Source of the DNA: Endomychus coccineus
Taxonomy: Eukaryota; Arthropoda; Insecta; Coleoptera; Endomychidae
Reading direction: 5' to 3'
Length of the DNA: 64,000 nt
Assembly: GCA_958510875.1 (NCBI GenBank)
Contig: OY294068.1
Span: 192,720,315-192,784,314, forward strand
How positions within the stretch are numbered: the stretch's first letter is position 1; every line of letters starts with the position of its first letter. Positions 47,141 to 58,225 of this stretch are shown piece after piece. A program made the position numbers and the translations under genes. The notes under the pieces are model-generated. The model ran no database searches, was not told the origin of the DNA, and saw nothing but the letters and a program-made list of their open reading frames with translations.

Positions 47141-47461
47141 CTCATATTTATAATAAAGTTTCCATATTTACTGCTTTTGCTGTAAAAAACTTCCCACCGC
47201 CTAGGTAATAAGAACTCTCGCTATTGCACTCATGATGCACCTATGATTTGACACTTTACTTTCTACACAACCTGCAGAATATTGACGTTTGCAAAAAAAT
47301 TATGTTATTTTAAGGTTTGCAATATGCCAATATTGATGTTTTATCGACTTTGAAGTAATTCCGAATATCGCATCATACATTTACTTCTTCTTTGATCGAC
47401 TCTATCCCTGTACTTAGGCAAATTGTAAGACTCGATAATGATGACCAATTTTCGTTTTCAG

Positions 47462-47819
47462 ATATAGAAGAATCAGACTTTTTAGATAAATTAGGTCAAG
47501 AACTGATCTCCACGTCCTGTACAGGATGCCTGGAAAAGGCATTCATGTGCTTGGGCGGAGACCTGAAAGAGTTCCTTACAACGTTGGACGGAGTGCACGA
47601 CGTTCTAAAATACCAGGAAGACGCTCAAGACGACGATCACGAGGCGGAGGCATTTATATGTACATCGAAGGGCGAAATTTTACAGCTCGATTTCACAACT
47701 GAAAGACCAGCTGTCGCTTACTTATTAGTAGGAAGCCTCAGAGCTATCGCCAAGATATTCTACTCTACCCGTGCGGAAATAACATTCATTCAAAGCTCAC
47801 AGGATAATAGGAATTTTAG
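47462..47819 (+). CDS. Gycalpha99B: Soluble guanylate cyclase alpha, H-NOX-like exon
   Basis: The exon starts after TTCGTTTTCAG and ends at TTTTAG|GTGAGT. Its 119 codons read IEESDFLDKLGQELIS, CLEKAFMCLGGDLKEFLTTL, DGVHDVLKYQ and EILQLDFTTERPAVAYLLVG, then SLRAIAKIFYSTRAEI. These match the second half of the H-NOX-like domain of insect guanylate cyclase alpha subunits, with a Cys-rich start, the L-G-x-D-L-x-E-F-L core and the V-G-x-L-x-x-I-A-x-x-x-Y-x-T end. The alpha domain does not bind heme itself but pairs with the beta subunit, and the complex makes cGMP in response to nitric oxide. The exon leaves two bases (AG) that join A at 55323. Confidence 0.88.
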
Positions 47820-48671
47820 GTGAGTTGGAGAGATATGCAGTTAACTAACTTTGCGACAGAATAATGCTTGAGCGCGCCGAATCTTCGTTGAGATTCACAC
47901 ATAGTTATAGTAGTCGTTACATCCTTCGGAGATCTTTCTGCTAATAACGCTGATTATTAAAAATATAAATACAGCAGGATTAGATATTGGAACTGTATAT
48001 ATTAACTTTGTTGAAGTTGCACGTATACTAGTATAAATAAATGAATCGAAAATTTTGCCGGGGAAATTAGTATTCCCCAATATCATCTCTAACTTGAATG
48101 AAATAACTATCAAAAAGCCAATTCTTACTAGTCTAATGGATATATCTGACTAAAGTTACGCTTACATAGTAGCTTTTCCAAACACATAATACTCACTTCA
48201 AAAGAGCTACCTGATAATGATATTCCTGGGTTAGATGATTATTGGAATTTTACCTAATTGAGAAAGCTCTAATTATGTAAATTTAATAAATGTTATTGAG
48301 TATTTGGTTGATAGTTCAATCTGATATCGGACGACTTCTTATGCTTATTAATTTCTAGGGGTTCCAGCAAACCTAATTCATTACTTTTATTTTGAATGTG
48401 TAAATTCACACATCAGAAGAATCTAAGGGTCAAGCATTGTTCGTTAATTCTCGGAGATCCACGTGGCATTATCGCGATGCAGATCCTTGTTTGTTATTTA
48501 CACAATACTTATTCATCATTTTGAACATCATGGCATGTGTTCCTCTTTTATCCAACGACTATTCATTTCCTTCATGTCGTTCCTTGTTTCATTCATCAGA
48601 TCAAATCAGATGTTATCCGACCAGCGAATGGTAATTATTGAAACTAGTGAGTAGTGTTGTTTGTCTAAATT

Positions 48672-49695
48672 ATGGAACGTAATCACCTTCAGAGAGACGT
48701 GCACTTAAGGGTCATTGGAATGCTTCATGCTGGAATGTCGCAGAGGGTTGTTGCCAATGAATTAGGGACCAACCAGTCCACTATAAGTCGTTATGGATTC
48801 GTTATAATCAAACTGGTGATGTTAGAGAGCAACATACTGGCCGTACCAGAATAACAACGGCGGCACAGGACAGATTTCTGAGAATTCAAGCTCTGAGAAA
48901 TCCAACCCACACGGCAGGTCAACTAAGTTTGGAACTCAGAAACGCTCACCATATGCAGATAAGTGACCAAACTGTGAGAAATAGACTTTACGAGTCCAAT
49001 TTACGTGCCAGGCGTCCATGGAGAGCTTCACCATTATCCAGAGGAAATCGCGAGGCCCGAATAGTCTGGTCTAGAAATCACATCGAATGGGGCGTGCAGG
49101 AATGGACTCCTGTTTTGTTTAGTGATGAATCGAGATTCGGTTTACGTCCAGATACTAAACGTATTCTAGTATGGAGACAACCTGGAAATGTTTGGAAACT
49201 TAGGACTGCACAGGAAGTTCACAGCTACAAAGGCGGAACGGTGATGGTTTGGGGTGGTATCAGCATTGGCGGGAGGAGCGACCTCGTATTGCTGGAGAGG
49301 TTTGTAAATGCTCTTAGATATCGGGACCTGATATTAGAACCAGTTGTCATTCCGTATGCAGCTGCAGTAGGTGAAAACTTCATCTGCATGCATGACAATG
49401 CGCGCTCTCATACCGCCGCGATCGTAAGAGATTATTTGGATGAGAGTGGTATAAGTGTTTTGGATTGGCCTGCTCAATCGCCAGACCTTAATCCGATTGA
49501 ACATGTGTGGGATTTGCTTGGCAGAAGAATTTTAAGGTGAAACATTCTCTTCCAGACACAAAATCAATTGTTCCGTACTCTGGTTGAAGAATGAAATGCG
49601 ATTGATCAGGAAAGCATCGATAACCTTATTCTCAGCTTACCAAATCAATGTAGGGCAGTTTTGAACAATCGCGGTGGACACACTCTGTATTAGAC
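48672..49695 (+). pseudogene. Tc1-like transposase, frameshifted
   Basis: From the ATG at 48672 the frame reads MERNHLQRDVHLRVIGMLHA and MSQRVVANELGTNQSTISR, the N-terminal paired-type DNA-binding helices. A frame change near 48797 moves the rest to another frame. The catalytic part (48929-49540) holds LFSDESRF (first Asp), CMHDNARSHTA (second Asp) and SPDLNPIEHVWDLLG (Glu), with 34 residues between the second Asp and the Glu, the DD34E spacing of Tc1. After 49540 the last 50 residues lie in yet another frame, with a TGA replacing Trp in VEEW, ending NNRGGHTLY near 49694. At least two frameshifts and one stop: inactive. I found no clear terminal inverted repeats. Confidence 0.92.
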
Positions 49696-50209
49696 GTTGA
49701 CCAGTGACAATTTTTTTGCTCAGAATCCTAAGTGCATTGAATTCGAATTTTTCACTCTTTTCAGTTAGATTAAAGCTTTCAATTGATTTACAAACTTTGT
49801 ATAAAATTATAAATAAATTATGTGGCAAAAGATTATGTTCTACGTGGGTAACAAAAATTGTATTGAATTTCCCATTACCAAGTGACGAAACCCTAAAAAT
49901 ATCGCTGACCCGTAAATTTTTTTGATGTGGTAAATTATCATTGAAATTATGGTTTTCCATAAATAAATGTTCCATAAAGGTTGCATCCGATAACTATATC
50001 ATCCTGGACTGAATGTAAAATACTTCAGTACAGGCAAACTTCACCAGGCTTAGTCCACTCTAAAGCTCTCATTATAAGCTCTTCGATAACAAGAACTGAA
50101 ATACTCCCAAAAAAAACAGTTCAAACCAACGTATTCTAATCGGTCTATATACATGACTGTTCAAACTGCCACCTATGAAGGCTATTAGTTAGTTATGATT
50201 ACTATAGCA

Positions 50210-50815
50210 GTGGCCTTAGAAGCATACTGCACGGTTTTTCAGGCGAACGTGTTTGCAATCTTGACATGCGCCTTGAAAAACCTGAGAAGGAACAATAAAA
50301 ATAAGCAAAGAAAACCGGTCAGCTCTAACAGTTCTCAAGTCACCTAGAGTCGCATCAAGGCTGATCAAAGAATGCAGAGATACATTGGCAATACCAGCCA
50401 GAACAAACAAAGTTCAATTCATCTGGGTTGCAGGATACAGTGCAGTTGAAGGAGATGAAATGGCTGACGCACTGGGCAGGCGGGTGTCCTCTGTTGTGAC
50501 AAAACCAATAGTTGCTTCATTAAACTGCAACAAGAGTCTTGCCCTTCGAGACCAGCAGAACTAACAGTGGTCCGACTTGTAGCGGAAATCACAAGGCATG
50601 GCAGTCTATGCTCATTATAGAGTCCGTACCGAGGCTCTTGAAGAAACTCTTATCTCTAAACAGAAGGGACATAAGAGAGATAACTGGAAACCACACGGGT
50701 CACTGCCGCCTCAATAAAAACAGATATCATGGACAACAAACAATCAAATCAGAGGCGGACAAGTCCAGAGCACTTAGACCACTTTATTGTCCATTGTGCT
50801 TCCCTTGATACAAGA
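50210..50815 (+). pseudogene. Non-LTR RNase H and tail relic
   Basis: The + strand reads TVFQANVFAILTCA (about 50234), then RLIKECRDTLAIPARTNK, then VQFIWVAGYSAVEGDEMADA (about 50415-50475), the RNase H end with H-S-G changed to Y-S-A. It continues through VPRLLKKLLSLNRRDIREIT and NHTGHCRLNKNRY (50610-50730). It matches the minus-strand relic at 12850-13400 closely. Several frame changes are present. Confidence 0.75.
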
Positions 50816-50816
50816 A

Positions 50817-51310
50817 TCAAACCAGCAGACCTAAGGCAGTGCTAAAGGCTAAGATTCTGCATGGACTGATATCTATTATGGCTTCTAGCAGCATGTGTGT
50901 GCTGCCGAGGTATTGTAGCTTAAGAGAAACTAGTGCTGGACATTCTGCTAGGATGTGGGAAGCAGTTTCCTGCCTCTCCACATCTACCACAAGCTGGATC
51001 TTCAACAATGCCCGTTGTATGTAGATATTCATTCAGATGACTGTGAGGAGTCCTGTCACCAGTTTCAGGTCTCTCCTGCTCATAGAGAGTAGGGTTTTAG
51101 GGAGCTTAGGCGAGAACTTCCTAACGTGGAGCTTCATCTGCCTCATGCTGGTGGCACCACGTCGAACTGAGAGCCACTGTCTATCTAGTAGCTCCTTGAG
51201 GGCTTGGAGCCCAGTGGTCGATAGTATTTCGATCGTTGAATCGGGACCACAGATGCTCAAGGAACCCCATTTGGCCTATTCATCGGCCACTTCGTTTCCC
51301 ACCACGCCAG
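50817..51310 (-). pseudogene. Non-LTR C-terminal relic
   Basis: Minus strand from 51310 reads VPAHSGVVGNEVADE (RNase H end), then WGSLSICGPDSTIEI, MRQMKLHVRKFSPKLPKTLL, SMSRRDLKLVTGLLT, and after a shift AS-HILAECPALVSLKLQYLG. This is the normal order RNase H, S-R-R-D linker, Cys/His tail. It is head to head with the + strand copy that follows, suggesting an inversion or two insertions. Confidence 0.7.
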
Positions 51311-51469
51311 AGTGGGCAGGTACCTCCACCTTAGGAATTTGTTCCTTATAGATAATACAGCCAGAGTTTGTCTGTACTCCAAGACAAACGCCAAAGAACC
51401 ACCTCTTCATTTTATTCTCTCTGAGATCTACTCTATGGCATCGGCCAAGAGGTTTGAGACTTGTTCTCA

Positions 51470-51926
51470 CATTGGTAACCCTCTGTCTCTGGTAGAGTTC
51501 AGGTTCTGGTCGACCTTTACTCGTCATCTCCGGGCCCTCACTCTCACACACTGGCAAGTTCTCTGGGGCAACTCCGTGAAGGGCAGGGTGACATTCACGT
51601 TCATCCCTGATATTGAGGAGTGGCTTCCAATCGCTGTCCCGTTGCTTACACGTGAAAACCGAGCGATGTACCACCTCTTAAGTGGACATGGCAACTTTGG
51701 AAGTCACCTCTTCAGGATCGGAAAGTCCCGGGATGGCCTTTGTGTGGAGTGTCAAGTCTTCGATGACCCTCTCCATAGGGTACTCTCTTGTCGCACATTC
51801 GATGTTGTCAGAGCTGAACTTGGTATCGCACTTGGTTGGCTCCCCAATCGTAAGCAGGACCTACCTCGCCTAGTAGAGCATATCGGAGAATATCAGGAGC
51901 TCGTCGGTGCCTTTGCACCACTGTAA
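51470..51926 (+). pseudogene. I/R1-type non-LTR C-terminal domain
   Basis: This open frame on the + strand reads HWQVLWGNSVKGRVTFTFIP, DIEEWLP, LLSGHGNFGSHLFRIGKS, CVECQVFDDPLHRVLSC and VRAELGIALGWLP to a stop at 51926. The W-x-x-S-x-x-G-R, G-H-G-x-F-x-x-x-L-x-R-x-G and C-x-x-C-x(8)-H-x(4)-C order is the usual region after RNase H in I and R1 elements. It is well preserved, but its RT and RNase H are absent upstream on this strand. Confidence 0.8.
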
Positions 51927-52359
51927 ATCCAGCACTCTCTTGTTGTGTGGCATCTCCATCTTTTGCGAACTCACATCTGTTCTTCAGAGCCTTACGGTTT
52001 GTTGCGACTACCACCAGTGTGCGCACGACTAAATGTTTGTGAACGTCTTTGTGTCTGCCTTGCAGAATGTTCTTGTAAAATCTATTTTTTATATGTTATA
52101 CTATTTTCTGGCACGACTTTAGAATCATAGCCAAATAACACTGTCTAGCATGTAGGAGGGTTAGGTCTAAGGTACCTCCGACCGTAATTGTCTGGTTGAT
52201 GGGCTACTGCCCCATCCACAAATATAAACAGCTCTTTAACTCCAATTCTGCTTCGAATGTGGCTTCAACTTTCAAATAGAGGCATCCCACACCTTCCTGC
52301 GATGGGTGGAGGTGGGACCTCATTTTCACTTTTAATTAAGCGTGTACTCCAAGACAAGC

Positions 52360-52740
52360 CTAGAAGTCACCCTGTGGGTGCGGAGTGCGCCCAGGGCCGC
52401 TCGGCTGTCAGTGCAGATGTTAATTCGCCTCGGTACTTTAATTCCAGGTTTTCCAGGGCACAGGTAGGTACTGCACAGATATCAGCCTAAAAACCGATTG
52501 AGTGTACACGAGTAGACTCTGGATTCATCACGGATGACCCTATATGCGGAAAATGCCGAGAGGAAGAAAAAACAGCCCCACACATCCTGTTGGAAGGCCC
52601 GGCTTTTTACTTCGGCGAAGCAAAACTTGCTTCCATCGGAACTCATGAAAGATAGCGCAAGCAATATTCTAAGGAATAAAATAGGCTTCTGATCATGGGA
52701 CGCACAATGGGACCAATCCAGCGGCATGACGGCATCTAGG
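52360..52740 (+). pseudogene. Non-LTR Cys/His tail fragment
   Basis: Around 52525-52610 the + strand reads ITDDPICGKCREEEKTAPHI and then LLEGPAFYFGEAKLASIG. This is the C-x-x-C-x(8)-H-I-L-x-x-C-P-A tail of non-LTR proteins with the last Cys changed to Gly. Upstream, RNase H-like words are scrambled. Confidence 0.6.
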
Positions 52741-53959
52741 AGTTGAACTCCAGCCTTTTATTGATGATTATGATGATGACCATATCATCCACCAACAAGA
52801 CAAAATCAGCATCTCATGTAAACTCAAATAAAATAACCATTAACAGTTCGATTTTCACTAATCAAACCCGTTTTTATAATTATTTTATCTGAGCTTAGAA
52901 AGGATTGTCATCACGTAATGGCTAATTCTATTCCCTTGTACAATTGGGAACCTCATATTTATATATTAGGGTTAAAAAGAACCCAAAAGTGAGCCCAACG
53001 ATACACCCAATATAATTGGATTAGCATCAGATCAACAGCCATTGAACATTATAACTTGATCTCTATCCTGAAGATACCATTGTACAAGACAGACTGAACC
53101 GCCACGCATTTCATAATATTAGAAATAATTGGACTATCCGAAGCTCTTATGTTATATTCGAAAAATTTATCACCAGAATGCACCAACGGATGAAATATGT
53201 TTCAAGATCGCATCTAGTATGTGAAGTAGAAATTGAATGGATTCCGCTTGCGTTTTGTGACGTAAACAAGAGAAGGGAACAGTGTAAAATAATAGTAAAA
53301 TACACACTATACATCCAACATAGCACTTAATGACTCGTTGCCACAGCTATAAAGTCAGTTTTTCAATTAATTCTGTTTTGCGGACAACGCCGAAGCTGAC
53401 GGGATTTATGTGAAGAAATACCAGTATAACATTTTACAATCGGATTCTTTCATAGACAATTGTAAACGCTGGAAAAAGGCAATACCGAGTTAATATTTCA
53501 CAGTACATTTCTTCTCAAATTTGGATACTGTCTCGTTCGAATATTGACTACAAAAGATAAATTTGTATTTTCCGAATACAAATTTGGTATAAATCTAATG
53601 GCATATTCGATTCCAAATAATTATAATAACAAGAATAGACTTATTGAATCAGTCTGCAGTGTACGACTATTATCAATAATAATTCAACTATACGATATAG
53701 AAAGTAAGAGTGAAATGAATGCTGTACTGTACTACTGAAGATTACAACATAGTTGCCAAAATATATATAAATAAACTTCTAGTTGACTCATGCTTAAGAA
53801 CATAAAGTTAGAAAATCTATGAACCTTCAACAAATTTTGAATACCTATGACATAGATAAATGAAACTCACATTTCAATTCAAGAGAGTATATTATCACAC
53901 CAACGATTTCCTAGATGGACCCTTTATTGCCTATACAATTAATCATTAATATCAAATGG

Positions 53960-54410
53960 TCCTTGAAGAAACTCAAGTTTCTTTGACTAATTGGCCATAA
54001 TTTCTTGTAAATACATTAAGAGATGAAGAATTAAAATTTCTGAATAATAAAGATAAACTTGGATAACTTAACAAAGGATTATAAATGTTAATATGAATAA
54101 ACGTGAAAAATTGGACCATAGGCGGGATTCGAACCCACATTACTGGAGTCTAGTCTAGGGTGTTCACCAATTACATCATTTTGCCCCGTCAGATTCTTAT
54201 ATTTTTGTGAATATAAACCTCTGAAAGGATAATAGATCAATGATAAACACAGTGCGATTCGATGCTCTGCTATAGATTATTCACGCACATTCATCTAACG
54301 TTAAATCGTTTTGAAGTGAGGATTGTAGGTTAAAGTATTACTATGGTTGGTCATTACTCTTGGCAGTACTCATTCAATGACAGCATTCCGGTTCTCATGC
54401 ATATTTCAAT
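53960..54410 (-). repeat. SINE-like repeat with tRNA promoter boxes, copy 1
   Basis: On the minus strand 54190-54115 carries a box A-like TGATGTAATTGG and a box B GGGTTCGAATCC in correct order and spacing for RNA polymerase III. The T-arm GTGGG/CCCGC pairs, but the acceptor ends do not, so it is tRNA-derived and not a tRNA gene. The surrounding 450 bp are shared with copy 2. Confidence 0.7.
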
Positions 54411-54850
54411 AGAACTGATTGAGAAATGTTCTGGGAAAGTATAAACAAGTTTAAACAGTCTTTGCCTAATTGACCACAATTTCGTGTAGATACATTAATA
54501 GATATAGAATCAAATTTCTGAATTATAGGGAGAACTTAACATAAACGTAAAACATTGAACCATAGGCAGGATTCGAACCCATATTACTTCATGTCTAGTC
54601 AAGGATGTTTACCAATTACACCACTTCTGTCCCTCCTTCTAATGTTTTCGTAAATATAAACTTCTGAGAGGATAGTAGATCATTGATGAACACAATTCGA
54701 TTCGATGTTCCGCTATAGATCAACTATTCAAGCACATTTATCTGAGTTCAATCGTTTTGAAGTGAGGATTGTAGGTTGAAGTATAAAACTATAACAATTA
54801 CTCTTGACAGAACTCATTCTATGACAGCATCCCGGTTCTCATATATTTAA
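54411..54850 (-). repeat. SINE-like repeat, copy 2
   Basis: Direct copy of the previous unit. On the minus strand it has TGGTGTAATTGG and GGGTTCGAATCC at about 54625-54560. It shares TTTGAAGTGAGGATTGTAGG and GACAGCAT-CCGGTTCTCAT with copy 1. Confidence 0.7.
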
Positions 54851-55030
54851 ATGTTTTACGTTAATTCATATTCATAATCCTATGTTGAATTATCTAAGTA
54901 TCTTCTTAATTCAGAAAATTTGATTCTATATCTCTTAATGTATTTACACGAAATTGTGACCAATTTGGCAATAAAACTTTAAACTCGTTTATACTTACCC
55001 AGAACATTTCTCAATCAGTTCTATTGGAAT
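54851..55030 (+). repeat. SINE-like repeat, inverted partial copy 3
   Basis: CAGAACATTTCTCAATCAG and TTAATGTATTTACACGAAATT are the reverse complement of segments at 54415-54500, so this fragment faces the other way and lacks the tRNA-like part. Confidence 0.65.
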
Positions 55031-55322
55031 CATATATTTTCAGTCATATTGAAGAACCAGAATACCATGAAAACGTAACATACATCCCCAAATGGTTCAA
55101 GAATTATATTCATATTTAATAATATTAAATAAGTTTTATATCGAGAAAAATCTATGCGAATTCCTCATTATGCTTCTAAATATTTGATAGTGAAACGTTT
55201 TGACATTGGAGACTATTCTTTTAGTTGCTTGCAAGGCAATCACATGCTTATACGTGTCCTCGGTATACCTCCATTTTGGAGTTCATTTTGTCTATTTAAT
55301 TTCATACAAATTATGTTTACAG

Positions 55323-55686
55323 ATTCCGTATAACTCCTATGGACAGGAAAACCAGCTCCCCAAGACTAGCCAAGCAACCGGTAAAGCGTGTTTCGTCCTT
55401 CCCGACAGACGTCAAGGACTTACAACTTGGCGTGGTCACGTTCTGCAAAGCGTTTCCTTGGCACTTCGTTATGGACCGTCGTCTCGAACTGGTGCAGCTC
55501 GGAAGCGGATTTATGCGGCTTTTCGGATGCATGTTAAGTGTGTTCGGAACCGCAGCGGCCACTTACTTCGAATTCCATCGACCCAGAAGTATTACCCTTT
55601 CCTTTGTGGGAATCATCAAGAGAGTCAACACACCTTTCGTACTGGCCATCCGGAAACTGGCTGGAGTGAAGTCGTTTCCGGCCGAG
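55323..55686 (+). CDS. Gycalpha99B: Soluble guanylate cyclase alpha, H-NOXA/PAS exon
   Basis: The exon starts after TTATGTTTACAG and ends GCCGAG|GTAGGT. It reads FRITPMDRKTSS, then DLQLGVVTFCKAFPWHFVMD, RRLELVQLGSGFMRLFG, TYFEFHRPRSITLSFVGI and IKRVNTPFVLAIRKLAGVKS. This is the HNOBA/PAS-like domain: F-P-W-H-F, L-E-L-V-Q-L-G-x-G and T-Y-F-x-F-x-R-P are hallmarks of the alpha subunit, which dimerises with beta. The single base A at 55323 completes the Arg codon split at 47819. The coiled coil and cyclase catalytic domain must lie on exons beyond 64000 or be missed. No lesion is seen, so the gene looks active. Confidence 0.93.
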
Positions 55687-56139
55687 GTAGGTGAAGCATT
55701 TGCCACGTTCAACGCATCGCAGAATACTCTAAATTAACACGAATAACGAGAAAGCTCATTGATAAATATTGCACGTAACGTTTAATGTACCTGCCATTGT
55801 TAATAAGATCCCAAACGTGAGCGAAATAGAAAAGCGAAATTATTATATAACTTCAAATATACAGGTCGTATGTAATTCTACTGTTAACAAACTCTTTCAG
55901 ACAGGGAATATTTTAGGACCTACTACTCATTTGAGAAACTAGGTGAAATGAAATACGTAGACTAAAGTCATTAAATCATTTATTAGCTGACTAAAAGCAG
56001 TTGAAGTGGGAGGGAGTCTGCATTGATGCCTTCTTGGATGTAGTCTTTAACAAAACATCTAGGAGCTCTATCAAACAAGCGGCGGAAAGACATGGTATCC
56101 CGCACGTGCTGATAGGGTGGATTATGAAGCCCCTTGAAG

Positions 56140-56600
56140 GTAGACACCTTTCCTGTGCCAAAGAGCAATAGTTTCAGGGAAAAGCCATCGTCATATACTC
56201 TGACAGCCAAGCGGCTATGAAAGCATACAGTTAATCACAGGTCAATTCGAAACTTGTCTGCTTAGAAGCCCTACAAAAGTTAGGGCAGTCAAAACAGACT
56301 GTCTTCCGCCTGGGTACCAGGCCACGCAGGCTACAAAGACAACGAAGAGGATGATTCACCCATCTGTGGTATAGCGAAAGCCCTATGCAAATCAAATAAC
56401 AGTACTTGGTTGAGAAATCAATAACAACAATGGAAGGAACAAGGCTCCGGGAATGAGACAGGCCAAGGAGTTCATTGAAAAACCATTGCCAAAATTCAAT
56501 GAGTAATAAAATTGATCTTAGGATATGGTTAAATTTCCTGCTCGATCTATTATACAAAAGTGTTGACTGGAAAACATAAACTACGCATAATCCGATCATG
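56140..56600 (+). pseudogene. Non-LTR RNase H relic
   Basis: The + strand reads AIVIYSDSQAAMKAY (about 56185), SKLVCLEALQKLGQS, and WVPGHAGYKDNE (about 56310), in two frames. A stretch with GMRQAKEFIEKPLPKFNE follows near 56450. The order matches other RNase H relics in this window. It lies in the intron downstream of 55686. Confidence 0.75.
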
Positions 56601-56975
56601 AACTGATACCGATTGTTATGTTAACGAAACAGAGACAAGAACAGCTAAGATACATGTAGAGTTGATTGCCTTGAAAATACGTCATATATTACAGAACGAT
56701 GCCATAAATTTAAAATTGAGTTCTAATAAACCCATATTTATCCCATTTAGGACATGGGAGAATTGTCAAAATCCTAGTTTGAAGGAAAGCACAAGAGATG
56801 TATGGTCAATAAGGACTGGTATCATTTTGGAGCGACCTAGATATTTGATTTCAGTGAATAAAAGTAATTGTTTCTTTTTAATAGTGACATGATTGTATGT
56901 TGTAGCAAACACTCCGAAATTCTCTTCACTATCCTCGTTTTTGCTCCAATTGAAAGTGAAATAACTTGGTACAAT
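56601..56975. other. No recognisable feature
   Basis: A + frame of 76 codons (56662-56892) has no motif. Confidence 0.4.
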
Positions 56976-56979
56976 TGAA

Positions 56980-57260
56980 ACGCGGGCGTCAATCAAAGCC
57001 CTGTGGTTCGCGGAGCAGCATTTCAGGATCGTCATCCCATCGAGACCTATATTCGGGATCACTCAGGTTGGAAAGGGAATGAGAGAGCGGACAAACTGGC
57101 CAGAGATGGAGTCAGATTGGACGAACTTCAAGACCCCTTTCTGGTATCCTCCACAATAGGGGTATCAAATTGTGCAGAACCCACTTTCTTTGTGAATGTC
57201 CTTCGCCCACTCGAACCAGGTTGACCTGACTAGGTCTAGGCCGATGACATAAAGGATCTA
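56980..57260 (+). pseudogene. R1/I-type RNase H fragment with internal deletion
   Basis: KALWFAEQHFRIVIPSRP runs, after a frame change, into YIRDHSGWKGNERADKLARD and ends in PFLVSSTIGVSN. The first segment matches 45270 on the minus strand and the second matches 36500, so about 100 residues between them are missing. Confidence 0.7.
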
Positions 57261-57494
57261 AGCGTGAAAACGATCTTGAGATTCTGTCGAGCAACGGGAT
57301 ATTCAAATACCCTATGAAAACCGTAGCATTGGATAGTGTACAAGGGTCTTCGGCTAAGTGCACTGAATTTTCTATTAAGGCCGCTACTATCTCAACCAAT
57401 ACCAACAAAACCAACATACATAGACTCTGGAAGCTATATAAAATTCGAATGAACAGATTCATTCCCGCTGAGCTGACCCGCAGAAGTGTCGTCA

Positions 57495-58225
57495 TACCCA
57501 CATTTTTGGTTCACCAGGTTGAACAGTGACAACACTTCATATGCTCCAGACAACTGTTTCGCTGTTCTCGTGAGCTCTCCAGTGAGACGAGGGGTACGTG
57601 AAGTCACCGATCGATGATCTCGCGAAAATGTTTGGTGAACCTAGATTTTCCAACAGTCTATGCCGAAAAGCAAATGTCATACGACGGCAAAACAGTCAAT
57701 TTGTTGAATCCCGAATACACTTTTGTCAATGAATCCATCTTCCGGATGGATTCCGCGTCACAATAGCTCGACTTGATGCCGACGTTTCGCCAACCATTAC
57801 AGGTGGCATCTCCAGGGCAGGCTTGAGGCTTGAACTGAAACTGCCACCTGTAATGGTTGGCGAAACGTCGGCATCAAGTTGAGCTTTCGTGACGCGGAAT
57901 CCGTCCGGAAGGCAAGGTTTTTCAAGATTAGCTGTCCGCGGAAGTCTACTATTCAAGACTTTTGTCAATACGTAGCATTGTTAACTGCATTCTCAGAGGG
58001 ACGCCTGTTTTCCGGCAGATGACGTTGGAACATCTAGAGTCACCAAACGTTTTCGAGTTTGTGTTTCTGTATCACTTTCGGAGATAGCTGATCAGCAACT
58101 TCACGTCTGTCTTCGTTCCTCTGACGAGGTCTTGAGGAGAGCATAACAGCTGTCTTGTACTATAGGAGGTGTTATCACTGTTCAATCTGGTGAACCAAAA
58201 CCTTGTCTGTTGACTGATAACATGA
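57495..58225. repeat. Large imperfect foldback (inverted repeat)
   Basis: TTGGTTCACCAGGTTGAACA near 57509 is inverted at about 58185-58205 (TGTTCAATCTGGTGAACCAA). GAAAATGTTTGGTGAACCTA near 57633 is inverted near 58035-58050. The centre is a clean palindrome with arms 57743-57808 and 57842-57907 and a 33-base loop. The arms resemble sequence near 60505-60560, beside the Penelope-like ORF, so this may be a pair of inverted Penelope-type terminal repeats; that is inference. Confidence 0.8.

Larger units (their letters stand above)
44005..47461 (+). other. Guanylate cyclase intron, 3.5 kb
   Basis: GT donor at 44005 and AG acceptor at 47461 (TTCGTTTTCAG). It contains a minus-strand non-LTR relic (44640-45500), a short RT fragment (47018-47140), and a 104-codon minus frame at 44430-44116 without a recognised domain. 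The remainder, including 45500-47015, is AT-rich and shows nothing. Confidence 0.65.
47820..55322 (+). other. Guanylate cyclase intron, 7.5 kb
   Basis: GT donor at 47820 and AG acceptor at 55322 (TTATGTTTACAG). It is filled with a Tc1 pseudogene (48672-49695), head-to-head non-LTR fragments (50210-52740) and SINE-like repeats (53960-55030). 47830-48660, 49700-50200 and 52745-53950 show no recognisable feature. Confidence 0.8.

Noticed and set aside
54110..54195. Functional tRNA gene
   Set aside because: Boxes A and B and a T-arm are present, but the acceptor stem does not pair and the sequence recurs inside a dispersed repeat.
56766..57062. 98-codon minus-strand frame
   Set aside because: Partly antisense to the RNase H fragment read on the + strand; remaining residues have no motif.
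57726..57968. 80-codon minus-strand frame
   Set aside because: Runs through both arms of a palindrome, so its peptide mirrors the inverted repeat and shows no domain.
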